In this document: piece by piece, positions 44,856 through 54,107 of the stretch
Position numbering within the stretch: position 1 is the first letter of the stretch
Layout: every line of letters starts with the position of its first letter
NCBI GenBank assembly: GCA_017302015.1
Contig: JAFLEE010000002.1
Span: forward strand, 66,301-130,300
From: Spirochaetota bacterium
GTDB taxonomy: Bacteria; Spirochaetota; UBA12135; COTS27; JAFLEE01
DNA length: 64,000 nucleotides
Direction of reading: 5' to 3'
The notes under the pieces: generated by a model
Database searches by the model: none
The model's input: only the letters and a program-made list of their open reading frames with translations
Told to the model about the DNA's origin: nothing
Program-made: the position numbers and the translations under genes

Positions 44856-46058
44856 TTGAAAGCACGATCGCTTCTCGTCATCGGCGCCGGGCGCATGCAG
44901 GTGCCCGTCGTGGAGGCCGCCAAGGCCATGGGCCTGGTCGTCCTCGTCATGGACCGCAACCCCGAGGCCCCGGCCATGGCCCTCGCCGACCACCGGATCA
45001 TGGCCGACATCGCCGACCTCCCGGCCGCCGTCGCCGCCACCGAAGCCTTCGCCGAGGCCCATTTCATCCCCGATGCCGCCCTCACCGTCGGCACCGATTT
45101 CCCCACCACCAGCGCGGCCATCGCCGAACGCTTCCATCTCCCCGGCATCTCCATGGATACCGCCCGCAGCGCGAAGGACAAGCTCCTCATGCGCGAGCGC
45201 TTCGCCTCCCACCATTGCAGCCAGCCCCGCTTCACGGGCGTGCTGTCGGAGGGCGACCTGGCCCGGGCCGTGGACGAGGTCGGGTTCCCCATGGTGGTCA
45301 AGCCCACCGACAGCATGGGCGCCCGCGGCGTGCGGCGGGTCGATGACCTCCCCACGCTCAAGGCCGCCTGGCTCGACGCCAAGGCCTTCTCCCCCACGGG
45401 TCGCGTCATCGCCGAAACCTTCATCCCGGGGGAGGAACTCTCCCTCGACGCCGTGGTCTGGAAGGGCGAGATCAAGATCCGCGGCGTCGCCGACCGGATC
45501 ATCGAGCGCCCCCCCTATTTCGTCGAGACGGGCCACGTCCTCCCCAGCCGCCTCCCCCCCGAGGTCCTTCGCCAGGCCTGTTCGGTCTTCGAAGCCGGCA
45601 TCCGCGCCCTGGGGATCGAGACCGGCTGGGCCAAGGGCGATATCCGCGTGAATCCTTCGGGCGCCTTCATCGGCGAGATCGCGGCCCGGCTCTCCGGCGG
45701 CTTCATGTCGGGCTACACCTATCCCTACGCCACCGGCGTGAACCTGCTCGAGGGCGCCATCCGCATCGCCCTCGGCGAAGACCCCGGACCTCTCGCGCCC
45801 CGCTGGAACCATACCTCCATCGAGAAGGCCGTCCTCGCCCCGCCGGGGCGCATCCGTTCCATCTCCGGGGTCGAAGAGGCCCGCGCTCTGCCCGGGGTGC
45901 GCCAAGTGTTCATCAATTGGAAGGCCGGCGACCTCATCCAGGCGCCGCGCAATAACGTCGAGAAGGGCGGGAACGTAATCGCGACGGGCGAGACCTATGA
46001 AGAAGCCCTCGCCCGGGTCGATGCCGCCCTCGCCGCCATCCGCATCGAAAGGGAGTGA
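44856..46058 (+). CDS. ATP-grasp ligase of unknown substrate
   Basis: The protein has 400 residues and starts at TTG with GGACGGAA just upstream. The N-terminal dinucleotide-like domain begins LLVIGAGRMQVPVVEAAKAMG and the ATP-grasp core follows (FPMVVKPTDSMGARGVRRV, ETFIPGEELSLDAVVWKG, WAKGDIRVNPSGAFIGEIAARLSGGFMS). The layout is PurK/biotin-carboxylase-like, but the protein differs from PurK and could be an amino-acid or peptide ligase. It is first in a run of four plus-strand genes, with the next ATG 2 bases after its stop. No function is assigned. Confidence 0.78.
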   Translation: MKARSLLVIGAGRMQVPVVEAAKAMGLVVLVMDRNPEAPAMALADHRIMADIADLPAAVAATEAFAEAHFIPDAALTVGTDFPTTSAAIAERFHLPGISMDTARSAKDKLLMRERFASHHCSQPRFTGVLSEGDLARAVDEVGFPMVVKPTDSMGARGVRRVDDLPTLKAAWLDAKAFSPTGRVIAETFIPGEELSLDAVVWKGEIKIRGVADRIIERPPYFVETGHVLPSRLPPEVLRQACSVFEAGIRALGIETGWAKGDIRVNPSGAFIGEIAARLSGGFMSGYTYPYATGVNLLEGAIRIALGEDPGPLAPRWNHTSIEKAVLAPPGRIRSISGVEEARALPGVRQVFINWKAGDLIQAPRNNVEKGGNVIATGETYEEALARVDAALAAIRIERE

Positions 46059-46060
46059 CC

Positions 46061-47119
46061 ATGCGACGCCTCATCCACGCCCCCCTATCCCTCGGGAAGC
46101 TCCTCACGGCCCTGCTCGTCGTCGCGTTCTTCATCGTCCTCCTGCAATTGGCCGTCTTCAATTTCCTCCAGAGCCTCTTCTGGATCGTGCGCGAGCGGCG
46201 CGACCCCGATATGCTCGCCTCCGGTCTCTTCATCCTCCGCCACGCCTGGCCGCTGTCGGCCATGGTGGTGCTCCTCTCCGCGGCGCTGGCCCTGATCCTG
46301 CGCGCCCCCCTCGGCGACGGCGTGCGCCAAGCGGCCATCTGGGGGTTCTACGCGGCCATGAGCCTGGTCGGGGTGGCCGCGTCCATCCTCTTCTTCACCG
46401 CGCTGCTGGGCAACGACAACCATGCGGCGACCCTGTGGAACCCGTCGACCTTCGACCAGTGGAGCCTGCTCGTGCGCACGCCGTGGGTCCTCTTCGGCCT
46501 CGTCGTCTTCCTGGCCGCCGGGGTGATCGTGCTGCGCGCCTTTTGGGAATGGGCCGTGCCCGCCTTCCTCGAGACCTTCTACCACGTGCGCCTGGCCGAG
46601 GCGCCGGCTAAAGGCTCCAAGAACGCGGTCTCCGGCGACGATTTCCTCGAGCAGTACAAGAACCTCATCGCCCAGGCCGCCCGCGACCACCGGCCCCTGG
46701 GCCTCATGGGCATCCGCATCGCCAATGACCTCGAACTCATCCAGAAGCACGGCAAGGAGAATTACGGCCGGGTCATGGCGGAACTCCAACGCTTCGCGCG
46801 GCAGATCGCGCGCCGGGGCGAGTTCCAACTCCTCTACCGCGGCCACGTGGTGCTCTCGGTGCTCCTGGCCGACGAGCACGAGGCCACCCTGGGCGCCCGG
46901 CGCTTCGACCAGACCCTCGGGCCCATGCTGGCCCAGCGCTTCCCCGATTTCGGCCTGCATTTGGCCGTGGGGGTGAGCGGCTACCGCTTCGCGGCCCCGG
47001 TGCGGGACGAGGCCGAGCTCGCCCGCCTGGCGGAGACCCTGTTCTGGGACGCTACCGACCAGGCGAGCCGCGCGGTGGAGAGCGCCGCCATCCCCGTCGT
47101 CTACCGGAAGGTGGAGTAG
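46061..47119 (+). CDS. Four-helix membrane protein with degenerate GGDEF-like domain
   Basis: The protein has 352 residues from the ATG with GGAG 5 bases upstream. Four membrane helices span residues about 12-180 (for example LGKLLTALLVVAFFIVLLQL and TPWVLFGLVVFLAAGVIVL). The cytoplasmic part (200-350) resembles a GGDEF domain (LGLMGIRIANDLELIQKHGKENYGRVMAELQRFARQIAR) but lacks the GGDEF motif, so it is unlikely to make cyclic-di-GMP. A binding or signalling role is inferred. It is second in the ATP-grasp run. Confidence 0.65.
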   Translation: MRRLIHAPLSLGKLLTALLVVAFFIVLLQLAVFNFLQSLFWIVRERRDPDMLASGLFILRHAWPLSAMVVLLSAALALILRAPLGDGVRQAAIWGFYAAMSLVGVAASILFFTALLGNDNHAATLWNPSTFDQWSLLVRTPWVLFGLVVFLAAGVIVLRAFWEWAVPAFLETFYHVRLAEAPAKGSKNAVSGDDFLEQYKNLIAQAARDHRPLGLMGIRIANDLELIQKHGKENYGRVMAELQRFARQIARRGEFQLLYRGHVVLSVLLADEHEATLGARRFDQTLGPMLAQRFPDFGLHLAVGVSGYRFAAPVRDEAELARLAETLFWDATDQASRAVESAAIPVVYRKVE

Positions 47120-47126
47120 GCGGCCC

Positions 47127-48479
47127 ATGTTCCTCGTCATCCTCATCCTCGGGGTGGCCGGCCTGGTGGGCTGGTATTACCTCAACGAGAACGTCTTCTT
47201 CCCCCAGAAGATCGAGCGCCTCAAGCGCCACATGGAGGCCGAGCAATTCGACGAGGCCAATAAGCTCATCCAGACCCTCCCCGACAGCCGCAAGGAGGAT
47301 CCCGAGATCCAGTGGTACTGCTACCAGATCCAATTCCACCAGGGGCAGTACTTCATGGCCCTCTTCCACCTGGGCGAGATCATCAAGCGCGGCCGCTTCA
47401 CCGAGGCCATCACCGAACTGGATTGCCACCTGAAGATGGCGGCGCTCTACGAGGTCATGCAGAAGCCCAAGAAGGTGCTCGCCGAGTACGACGCCGTGCT
47501 CCAGCTCGACCCCGAGCATTACACCGCCAATTTCAAGATCGGCGAGAACCTCTACCAGATGAAGAATTACGGGGCCGCCCAGACCTACCTCGAGAAGGCC
47601 CTCGACCTCAAGAACGACAACCCCGTCATCAGCAAGTACCTCGGCGAGATCGGGCTGGTGAACCGGGATTGGGGCCGCGCCCTGGCCATGGCCGACGCCT
47701 GCCTCGCCCTCGGCGAGCGCGACACCGAGGTCTACCTCATCCGCGCCAAGGCCAACCTCGCCCTGGAAAAGTACCCCGAGGCGGCCGACGACGCCGAGCA
47801 GGCCCGCGTCGACCCCGTGCACGGGGGCTTCGCCTGCCTGGTGAAGGCCATCTCGCTGACCCGCCAGGGGAAGACCCAAGAGGCCGAATCGCTCTTCGAC
47901 CAGACGCTCAGCAAGTTCAACGAAACCTACCAGGATCTCGTGCTCGAGGCCCGCTACGAGCACGCCCTCATCCTCTCCAATCGCGGCCAGGTGAAGGACG
48001 CCCTGCGGCAACTCTACATCATCCGCAATAGCGGCATGCCTTGGAAGGACACCGCCCACCGCATCGGGGTCTTCTCCCAATTGGTCAATAGCAAGACCCT
48101 CTCCGACCTGCTCGAGGAGGAGATGGACCTCATCCTCAAGGACGAATTGGGCAAGGGCCTGGGCATCCAGGGCTATATCCCCGCCAAGATCCAGAACGTG
48201 GAGGACCGCTCGGCCTACGTGCTGGCGAAGAAGAACATCTCGGGGCAGAACGTGCGTTTCGGCCTCGCCATCGACCTGAGCATGCAGGAGACCCCCGCCC
48301 CGTTCTTCAAGGGCTTCGCCGATTTCCTGGAGAAGCAGGAGCTCTCCTCCGGCATGGTCTTCTCGCTCTTCGGGTTCGCCCCCGAATCCCTCGAGGCCCT
48401 GCCCAAGGCGAAATTCGAGATCAGCGTGCTCAACATGAAAGATTTCGAGAACCTCGTGAAGGGCGCCAAGAGCCTTTAG
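47127..48479 (+). CDS. Membrane-anchored TPR protein with nuclease-fold-like C-terminus
   Basis: The protein has 450 residues. Residues 2-20 form an N-terminal anchor (MFLVILILGVAGLVGWYYL). Residues 25-300 are TPR repeats (YDAVLQLDPEHYTANFKIGENLY, TYLEKALDLKNDNPVISKYLGEIG). The C-terminal 120 residues resemble a restriction-endonuclease-like fold (IQNVEDRSAYVLAKKNISGQNVRFGLAIDLS) without a clear PD-ExK active site. A similar arrangement occurs in spirochaete TPR proteins, from memory. It lies 7 bases after the GGDEF-like gene and directly before the MptE-like gene. Confidence 0.7.
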   Translation: MFLVILILGVAGLVGWYYLNENVFFPQKIERLKRHMEAEQFDEANKLIQTLPDSRKEDPEIQWYCYQIQFHQGQYFMALFHLGEIIKRGRFTEAITELDCHLKMAALYEVMQKPKKVLAEYDAVLQLDPEHYTANFKIGENLYQMKNYGAAQTYLEKALDLKNDNPVISKYLGEIGLVNRDWGRALAMADACLALGERDTEVYLIRAKANLALEKYPEAADDAEQARVDPVHGGFACLVKAISLTRQGKTQEAESLFDQTLSKFNETYQDLVLEARYEHALILSNRGQVKDALRQLYIIRNSGMPWKDTAHRIGVFSQLVNSKTLSDLLEEEMDLILKDELGKGLGIQGYIPAKIQNVEDRSAYVLAKKNISGQNVRFGLAIDLSMQETPAPFFKGFADFLEKQELSSGMVFSLFGFAPESLEALPKAKFEISVLNMKDFENLVKGAKSL

Positions 48480-49775
48480 ATGGCCGCGCTCGTCCCGGCC
48501 CGGCGGCGTGGGGCCACCCTCTACCTGGCGGACGGCCGGGGCCTCTCTTCGCGGGTCGACCCGGTGGCCGAAGGCGAGCGCTTGGCCGAAGCCTGGGCCC
48601 CCCGAAGCGGAGAGACCCTCGTCGTCTTCGGCCTGGCCCCGCTCTACCAACTCCGCGCGCTCCTGCGCAAGCAGCCGGAACTCGCGGCGTCCCTATGGGT
48701 GGTGGAGGCGATGGAGGAGCTGAGGACCTCCGCCGAAACGCTCCTGGGCGAAGCCGCGGCGATCGTCGGTGAGGAGCCCATTCCCCCGCTCCCGCCGGGG
48801 CGTATCGTGGGGCCGGAGGGCCTGGAGCCCCTATTGTCCTTCCTCGGGAAGGGGGGCCAGCAGACGCAACGTGTGCGCCTGCTGTCGAATCCCGGCTTGG
48901 AATCGATCCTGCCCGAAAACCATGGGGCCTACGACGCCGCGCGCCAGAAGCTCACGAACTATTTGGCCGACCGGGAGAAGAACCGCCTTACCGACCGCTA
49001 TTTCTCCGAGCGATGGGTGCGCAACGCGCGCGCCAATGCCAAGCGGCCACAGACCGCGCTCCTCTCGGACCAAGCCAAGCGGACGGGCCGGGCGCTCCTC
49101 ATCTCCAGCGGTCCCTCCACGGAACGCGAAGTTTCCGCCTTGGTGGAGGCCTCGCGGCGCCATTTCACCCTGGCCCTCCCGGGCTGCGCCGCGTTCCTCG
49201 CCGAGAGCGGGGTCCGTATCGGGGCCTTCCTCTCCACCGACGGGGGCTTTTGGAACGCCCTCCATTTCGACGCGGTCTACCGGCACTTTCCCGGGACCAC
49301 GCTCTATTGTCCCTTCTCGATCTATCCCTCGATCCCCCGCGGTCCGGTGAAACCGGTCTTTTTTTTCGATGACGAGGCCTGGGGGCGGGAATGGGCCAAC
49401 TCCCCGGGGCGGGCGAGGGAAGTCGCCGAGAATTGGATCCCCCAGGCGGGGACCGCGGCCACGACGGCGCTCTCCGTCCTTCGGCGGCTGGGTTTCGATT
49501 CCGTGCTCACCGCGGGGATCGATTTTTCCCTGACGCCGTGGAGGAACCATGCACCGTCCAATATCACGGAAGAACTGCATTTCTCGAGGTGCGGCCGAAA
49601 AGTTCCCTTCGACAACCTCTACCACCGCGCGTTCGCCCTGGCGTTGACCCGCGCCGGGGACACTTGGTCCGACGGGAAGCTCGCCCTCTATGCCCGCCTT
49701 TTCGACCAGCAGGCGGAAATCGAAGGGATCTCGGTCGTGCGACTGGCAGGGGAGAGTCGCGGGACGAACGTATAA
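48480..49775 (+). CDS. MptE/DUF115-like protein (motility accessory type)
   Basis: The protein has 431 residues and its ATG directly follows the upstream stop (TAGATG). The central and C-terminal part matches the DUF115 family: RNARANAKR, ALLISSGPSTEREVSALVEA, FLSTDGGFWNALHF and GTAATTALSVLRRLGFDSVLTAGIDFSL. Relatives are 6-hydroxymethylpterin pyrophosphokinase in archaea and motility accessory factors linked to flagellin glycosylation in bacteria; the latter fits the motAB genes elsewhere in the window. The enzyme activity here is not known. It ends the four-gene run. Confidence 0.75.
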   Translation: MAALVPARRRGATLYLADGRGLSSRVDPVAEGERLAEAWAPRSGETLVVFGLAPLYQLRALLRKQPELAASLWVVEAMEELRTSAETLLGEAAAIVGEEPIPPLPPGRIVGPEGLEPLLSFLGKGGQQTQRVRLLSNPGLESILPENHGAYDAARQKLTNYLADREKNRLTDRYFSERWVRNARANAKRPQTALLSDQAKRTGRALLISSGPSTEREVSALVEASRRHFTLALPGCAAFLAESGVRIGAFLSTDGGFWNALHFDAVYRHFPGTTLYCPFSIYPSIPRGPVKPVFFFDDEAWGREWANSPGRAREVAENWIPQAGTAATTALSVLRRLGFDSVLTAGIDFSLTPWRNHAPSNITEELHFSRCGRKVPFDNLYHRAFALALTRAGDTWSDGKLALYARLFDQQAEIEGISVVRLAGESRGTNV

Positions 49776-49776
49776 T
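49771..49776 (+). promoter_or_regulatory. -10 box five bases before the hydrolase ATG
   Basis: A perfect TATAAT is followed by CCCCC and the ATG of the alpha/beta hydrolase. It also overlaps the 3' end of the MptE-like gene. No good -35 box is present. It fits the leaderless pattern seen at other genes. Confidence 0.45.
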
Positions 49777-49781
49777 CCCCC

Positions 49782-50807
49782 ATGATCCTCCTGATTCCGC
49801 TCTCCATTTTCTTCGTCTGGTTCGCCCTGCGCCTCGCCGGAGACCTCTCGCAAAGCCGGGCCCGCCGTGGAGCGGCTGCCCTCGGGGTGCGCTTCGCGTC
49901 GATGGCGGATGCCCGTTTGGCCTGGCGTTTCTTCGAGGGTCCCTCCGGGGCCCCGGTGGTGGTTGTCGAGTCCGCCTTGGCTTCGTCCATGGTGGAATGG
50001 TGGCCCCTGGCGGAGCGCCTTGCGAAGGCGTTCTCGGTGCTCGTCTACGACCGCGCCGGTTACGGGTTCAGCCCCGCTTCTCGGTTCCCCCGCACGCCCG
50101 ACCAGATCGCCCGCGAACTCCTGCGCCTCCTCGAGCACGCCGGGATCCGTGACCCCGTCATCCTCCTGGGTCATTCCCAGGGGGGGCTCTATGCCCAAAA
50201 GTTCGCCCGCATGTACCCGGCCCGGGTGCGGGCCGTGGTTTTCCTCGACCCACTCACGGCCGAAGCCAGCCGCATGCGCGAGGAACTTTCCAGGGCTGAA
50301 TACCGGGGAAGCGGCGATGATAAGACCTCGATGATCGTCCGGGGGCGGCTTATTTCCATGTTCGGCCTGGGGCCCTTCTTCGGGCCGCGCTTAAGGAAAG
50401 CGCCCCCGTTTACCCTCCACGCTTTCTCCCCCGATGAACAGGCCTGGCTCTTGACCCATCTGACGCGAAGCGAGACCTGGCGGACGGCCTGGGGCGAATA
50501 CCATGGGGCTCGGACGCGGGAAGTACGGGATGAACTCCTGCCGACCCTCGGGTTCCCCAATCTCCCCATCCGGATCCTCTTCCACGCCGAAGTTCCCCTC
50601 CTCTCGGGATCGGGGAAGGGGGGATCCATCACCCGCGAGCAAGCCGAGAAGGTGGAGGCGATTCGCGAGCGCATGGCCCGGCGGCTCCTCACCCTGGGCA
50701 ATGACGCCCGTTTCGTCCGGTCGAAGAGGTCCAACGAATACCTCCACCTCCAAGACCCCGACTTGGTGGAATCGACCCTGCTCGAAGCGGCCTCCCGGGG
50801 CCATTAA
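49782..50807 (+). CDS. Membrane-anchored alpha/beta hydrolase
   Basis: The protein has 341 residues. Residues 1-20 form an N-terminal signal anchor (MILLIPLSIFFVWFALRLAG). The hydrolase core has VVVVESALASSMVEWWPLAERL, VLVYDRAGYGFSPAS and the nucleophile elbow LLGHSQGG (Ser132), with VFLDPLT after it. The family includes esterases, lipases and haloalkane-type enzymes; the substrate cannot be inferred. The message may be leaderless. It lies between the MptE-like gene and two unknown secreted proteins. Confidence 0.8.
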   Translation: MILLIPLSIFFVWFALRLAGDLSQSRARRGAAALGVRFASMADARLAWRFFEGPSGAPVVVVESALASSMVEWWPLAERLAKAFSVLVYDRAGYGFSPASRFPRTPDQIARELLRLLEHAGIRDPVILLGHSQGGLYAQKFARMYPARVRAVVFLDPLTAEASRMREELSRAEYRGSGDDKTSMIVRGRLISMFGLGPFFGPRLRKAPPFTLHAFSPDEQAWLLTHLTRSETWRTAWGEYHGARTREVRDELLPTLGFPNLPIRILFHAEVPLLSGSGKGGSITREQAEKVEAIRERMARRLLTLGNDARFVRSKRSNEYLHLQDPDLVESTLLEAASRGH

Positions 50808-50879
50808 CTGAGGAAATTCCCCGGGAAAGGGGCTTCGGATCGACTCAGGTTTACGGGTCTGCGGATCGAAAATGGGACC

Positions 50880-52826
50880 ATGCCCTCGGTCCGTACTCCC
50901 CTTTTTTGGGCGTTGCTCTTCTCGCCCCCCTTCTTTCTCATGGGTGACCCCGCCACCCGGGTCGAAACCAACGGGAACCTGCGGGTCGAGACCCCCCTGG
51001 TGGACCGCGACCAGAACCGCTACCGCCTCGAGATCCGCGAAGAAAAGCCGGGCGCCTCCGCGGCCCCGGTCAAGCAAAAACTCGTCTATGTGCGCACTTG
51101 GGACGAGGCGCCAACCCTGCGGCGTCTGGAATGCCATCGTTGGGACCGCCTGCCCCTCTGGCGCATGGATTTCGATCCCGAAGGGCGCCCGGCGCGCTTC
51201 CAGGAATTCGTGGAGGGCCGAGCGGTGCGCCTGGTGGAATTATCCGGCGAAGGCCAGATCCTCAGCGATCGCCGCCTCGAAAACGGGACGGCCCTGGAGA
51301 CGCGGTGGCGCTACGCCGCCCTGGAATCGGGGCGCGTGGAGGGCCGTCCGGCGAGCGCCGGCTCCTGGCCGGTGGAGCGCACGCATCTGCGCGATGGCGT
51401 CGTCATCGAGACCGTTCGCCTCTCGTGGCAGGCCGGCCTGGCCGTGCGGGAAGAGCGACTCAACGGAGCCGGATCTCTGGTGGAAACCCTCGACCGGGAT
51501 GCCGTGAAGGCCGCGGGCGGGCGCATCGTCACCGAAACGCGCCGGCGGGCCGATGGCCGCGAAATCCAGTCCTATGTTCGCACCGAGGACGCGGCGGGGC
51601 ATACGATCCTCGCCAGATCCTCTTCCGGGTTCACTGAAGTTTTCGCCTGGGATGCCCGAAATCTCCTCTCGCGGCAGACCCTTCGCGACGCCGTGCGGGG
51701 GCGAGCCGTCATCGATTGCGCGTGGTCGTGGCAAAGCTCGGAGGCGCCGGCGACGCTCTTCAGCCCGCCGGCGCGGCAGGTTCCCGTGGCCCGGCACGAA
51801 TCGTGGAAAATCGGCGCGATATTCGGGCTGCGGGACCATCTGGTGATCCGCCACCGCGACGGCAGCAGCCATGAGGAGCGGCTTTCATACGTGCGCACCA
51901 ACGGCGCCTCGCCCCTCTCCGTGGCCACTTCAGTGGAGGGGGTGCCGCAGGCGCGCATGGATTTCGACGCGCGGGGCCGCCTGCTGCAAAAAACCCTGCT
52001 GGACGCGGACAATCGGGTGCGCGGGCGCTACGAGTTCGGTTGGGAAGAAAAGGGCGCCCGGCTGACGTCCATGGCCTTCAGCCTGGGGCAGGGCCCCGCG
52101 GTGCGTTCGCTTCAATTCCATTACCGCGGGGGAAAATCGAATCTCGGCGGATCCAGCGACCCCCTCAATCCCCCCGATCTCTTTTTCACCTGGGGACAGG
52201 GCCTCTATGAACTCGCCAAACTCCGAATCGGCGCCGACGCCGGCAACCTGGAACTCCAGGGGCAAGATCTCGCGGAAGCTCTGATCTGGATGGAGCGCCT
52301 GGGCTTGGAACGCATGGTCGAAGTCGATGGCCGGGGGGAGGCCCAGCGCCTGGTGCGCTTCATCGTGGAGCGCCCCAAGAACGCCCTCCATTGGGTTTTC
52401 GAAAGCTACGCGCGCACCCAGGACGATGAAGAGCGGCGCGCGGAGCAGCGCCTCGCCGGCGCCAAGCCCCACGCGGTCTACGCCCAGGACCGGGACGAAC
52501 TGGACGCGGGGCTCGCGGGCCGTTTCAAAGCCTTCGCCTTGGCGAAGCCCATGGGCGGCGAGGCCTGGGAATCCCGGGCTCGGGAATACCATGAGCGCAC
52601 CCTCGAGTTCTGGAGCGACCCGTCCGGCGCGAAGTTCACCGCGGGACGGCTGACGAGCCGCCATACCGGAGCGGTGACCGCGACGCGCGTCGTCTCGGGA
52701 GGGCGGACCCCGATGGAATCGGCCCCCGGCGTGCTGGACGAGCTCTGGCAGAATTATACGGAAACCCTCGCGAAATTGAAGCCGCAAGAGCGGGCCCGGT
52801 CCCGAAGCGGCGCGACGAACCACTGA
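50880..52826 (+). CDS. Large secreted protein of unknown function
   Basis: The protein has 648 residues. Residues 1-22 are a signal peptide (MPSVRTPLFWALLFSPPFFLMG). The body is a series of beta-hairpin units of the type WRMDFDPEGRPARFQEFVEG, YVRTNGASPLSVATS and ARMDFDARGRLLQKTLLD, reminiscent of RHS/YD-repeat or beta-helix sheets but without the YD consensus. It contains no recognised catalytic motif. It sits 16 bases before the next secreted protein, which has similar hairpins, so the two form a pair. No family can be named. Confidence 0.6.
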   Translation: MPSVRTPLFWALLFSPPFFLMGDPATRVETNGNLRVETPLVDRDQNRYRLEIREEKPGASAAPVKQKLVYVRTWDEAPTLRRLECHRWDRLPLWRMDFDPEGRPARFQEFVEGRAVRLVELSGEGQILSDRRLENGTALETRWRYAALESGRVEGRPASAGSWPVERTHLRDGVVIETVRLSWQAGLAVREERLNGAGSLVETLDRDAVKAAGGRIVTETRRRADGREIQSYVRTEDAAGHTILARSSSGFTEVFAWDARNLLSRQTLRDAVRGRAVIDCAWSWQSSEAPATLFSPPARQVPVARHESWKIGAIFGLRDHLVIRHRDGSSHEERLSYVRTNGASPLSVATSVEGVPQARMDFDARGRLLQKTLLDADNRVRGRYEFGWEEKGARLTSMAFSLGQGPAVRSLQFHYRGGKSNLGGSSDPLNPPDLFFTWGQGLYELAKLRIGADAGNLELQGQDLAEALIWMERLGLERMVEVDGRGEAQRLVRFIVERPKNALHWVFESYARTQDDEERRAEQRLAGAKPHAVYAQDRDELDAGLAGRFKAFALAKPMGGEAWESRAREYHERTLEFWSDPSGAKFTAGRLTSRHTGAVTATRVVSGGRTPMESAPGVLDELWQNYTETLAKLKPQERARSRSGATNH

Positions 52827-52842
52827 ACAAGGAAACCCCGCG

Positions 52843-54102
52843 ATGAAGCGCCCCTCCCCCCTTCGACGGATGCTGCCCATGCTGGTTTGGACCGCGATGG
52901 CGGTCCTCCCCGCCGCGACGCCGGGCGTCCTGCGGCATTTCGAGGGCTTCGCGGTGGATGACCGCACGCGCCTTCCCCGCTTCTTCCGGGAAATTCCCAT
53001 GGGAAAACTCGAGGGGCATTGGCAGAGCGCCTGGGCGGTGGAGGGCAAGGAAGCCCTCCTCGACTCCCGGTTCTCGCCCACGGGCAAGCGGCCCCATTAC
53101 GCCGTACGCTATGACGAACTCGCCCGGCCGATTACCGTGGAGGGGTGGAATCTGGAGAAACCCTTCGCGCTCTCCATCGAATGGAAGGAAGGCTGGCCCG
53201 TGGCCATGGTCTGGCGCCGCCTCGACGCGAATCGCCTCGAAGCCGGGGTGGAAACCTGGGAGATCGAACGGAATCCCGAGGGGGCCGTGCGCCTGGTCCG
53301 CATCGGCCGCCAGGGCTACACCGCCTGGGCCGAGAGTTACCATGCGCGCGCGGGGGAACTCCTCATCGTGGGCCAATTCCCCGGGGGCGGCCTCCGTGAG
53401 ATCCGCCTCTATGCGGGCGGCCAGAAAGCGGGCGAAGCGCTCCGTTTGAAGGAGCGACGCTACCGCGTGGAGAACGCCACTTTCGAGACGTTCCCGGCGA
53501 CCATCGGGGATGCGGAGGCCCGGAAGGCACCCCGCCTCCACGATGCGCTTCGACTCGATGGGGAAGAGGGCTTCCGGGCGGTCATGGGGCTCTCCTACGT
53601 CGATTTCTCCGAAGTCGATCGGGAGACGATCTGGGAGGACGGGGCCGACCCCTGGAATTGCCGGGCGCTCATCCGGGAACGGGGAGCCCTGCCCCGGGTG
53701 GAATGCCGCCGGGAAAATCGGCTCGAGTCCATCGCGACCCTGGAAAAAACGGCCACCTATTCGAACGCCGCGCAGGTGCCCGCCGGGATCCCCTTCAGCG
53801 GCTTCTCCGATGGCCAGGAATTTTGGGGCGATTACATCGTGGCCGAGTTCGGGATCGACCCGCGCGGCGCCCGGGTGGAGCGCCGCTACCAAGACGGCCT
53901 TTTGCGCCAGACCTCCTGGCTGGACGCCGATGGGGAGGCGAAGCGCGTGGCCCTCGACTATTATCCCGACCGGACGAAAAATCGCGAACGCACCTGGATC
54001 CGCGGGGAACGCGTCGACGTGCGCCTCTTCCGTTGCGGCGATCAGGCGGAGCTCCCCCCGCGGGGATCCAACGGGACACGCGCCGTAGCCGCTTCGCGCT
54101 AG
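52843..54102 (+). CDS. Secreted protein of unknown function, partner of the preceding gene
   Basis: The protein has 419 residues. Residues 1-27 are a signal peptide (MKRPSPLRRMLPMLVWTAMA). The body is rich in beta-hairpins (VEGWNLEKPFALSIEWKEGWPVAMVWRRL; AEFGIDPRGARVERRYQDGLLRQTSWLDADGE, in short pieces), similar in style to the preceding protein. An ATG follows the upstream stop by 16 bases. It ends 5 bases before rsmA. No function can be assigned. Confidence 0.6.
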   Translation: MKRPSPLRRMLPMLVWTAMAVLPAATPGVLRHFEGFAVDDRTRLPRFFREIPMGKLEGHWQSAWAVEGKEALLDSRFSPTGKRPHYAVRYDELARPITVEGWNLEKPFALSIEWKEGWPVAMVWRRLDANRLEAGVETWEIERNPEGAVRLVRIGRQGYTAWAESYHARAGELLIVGQFPGGGLREIRLYAGGQKAGEALRLKERRYRVENATFETFPATIGDAEARKAPRLHDALRLDGEEGFRAVMGLSYVDFSEVDRETIWEDGADPWNCRALIRERGALPRVECRRENRLESIATLEKTATYSNAAQVPAGIPFSGFSDGQEFWGDYIVAEFGIDPRGARVERRYQDGLLRQTSWLDADGEAKRVALDYYPDRTKNRERTWIRGERVDVRLFRCGDQAELPPRGSNGTRAVAASR

Positions 54103-54107
54103 CTGTC

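Noticed and set aside
46061-47119. Active diguanylate cyclase
   Set aside because: The GGDEF catalytic motif is absent from the domain.
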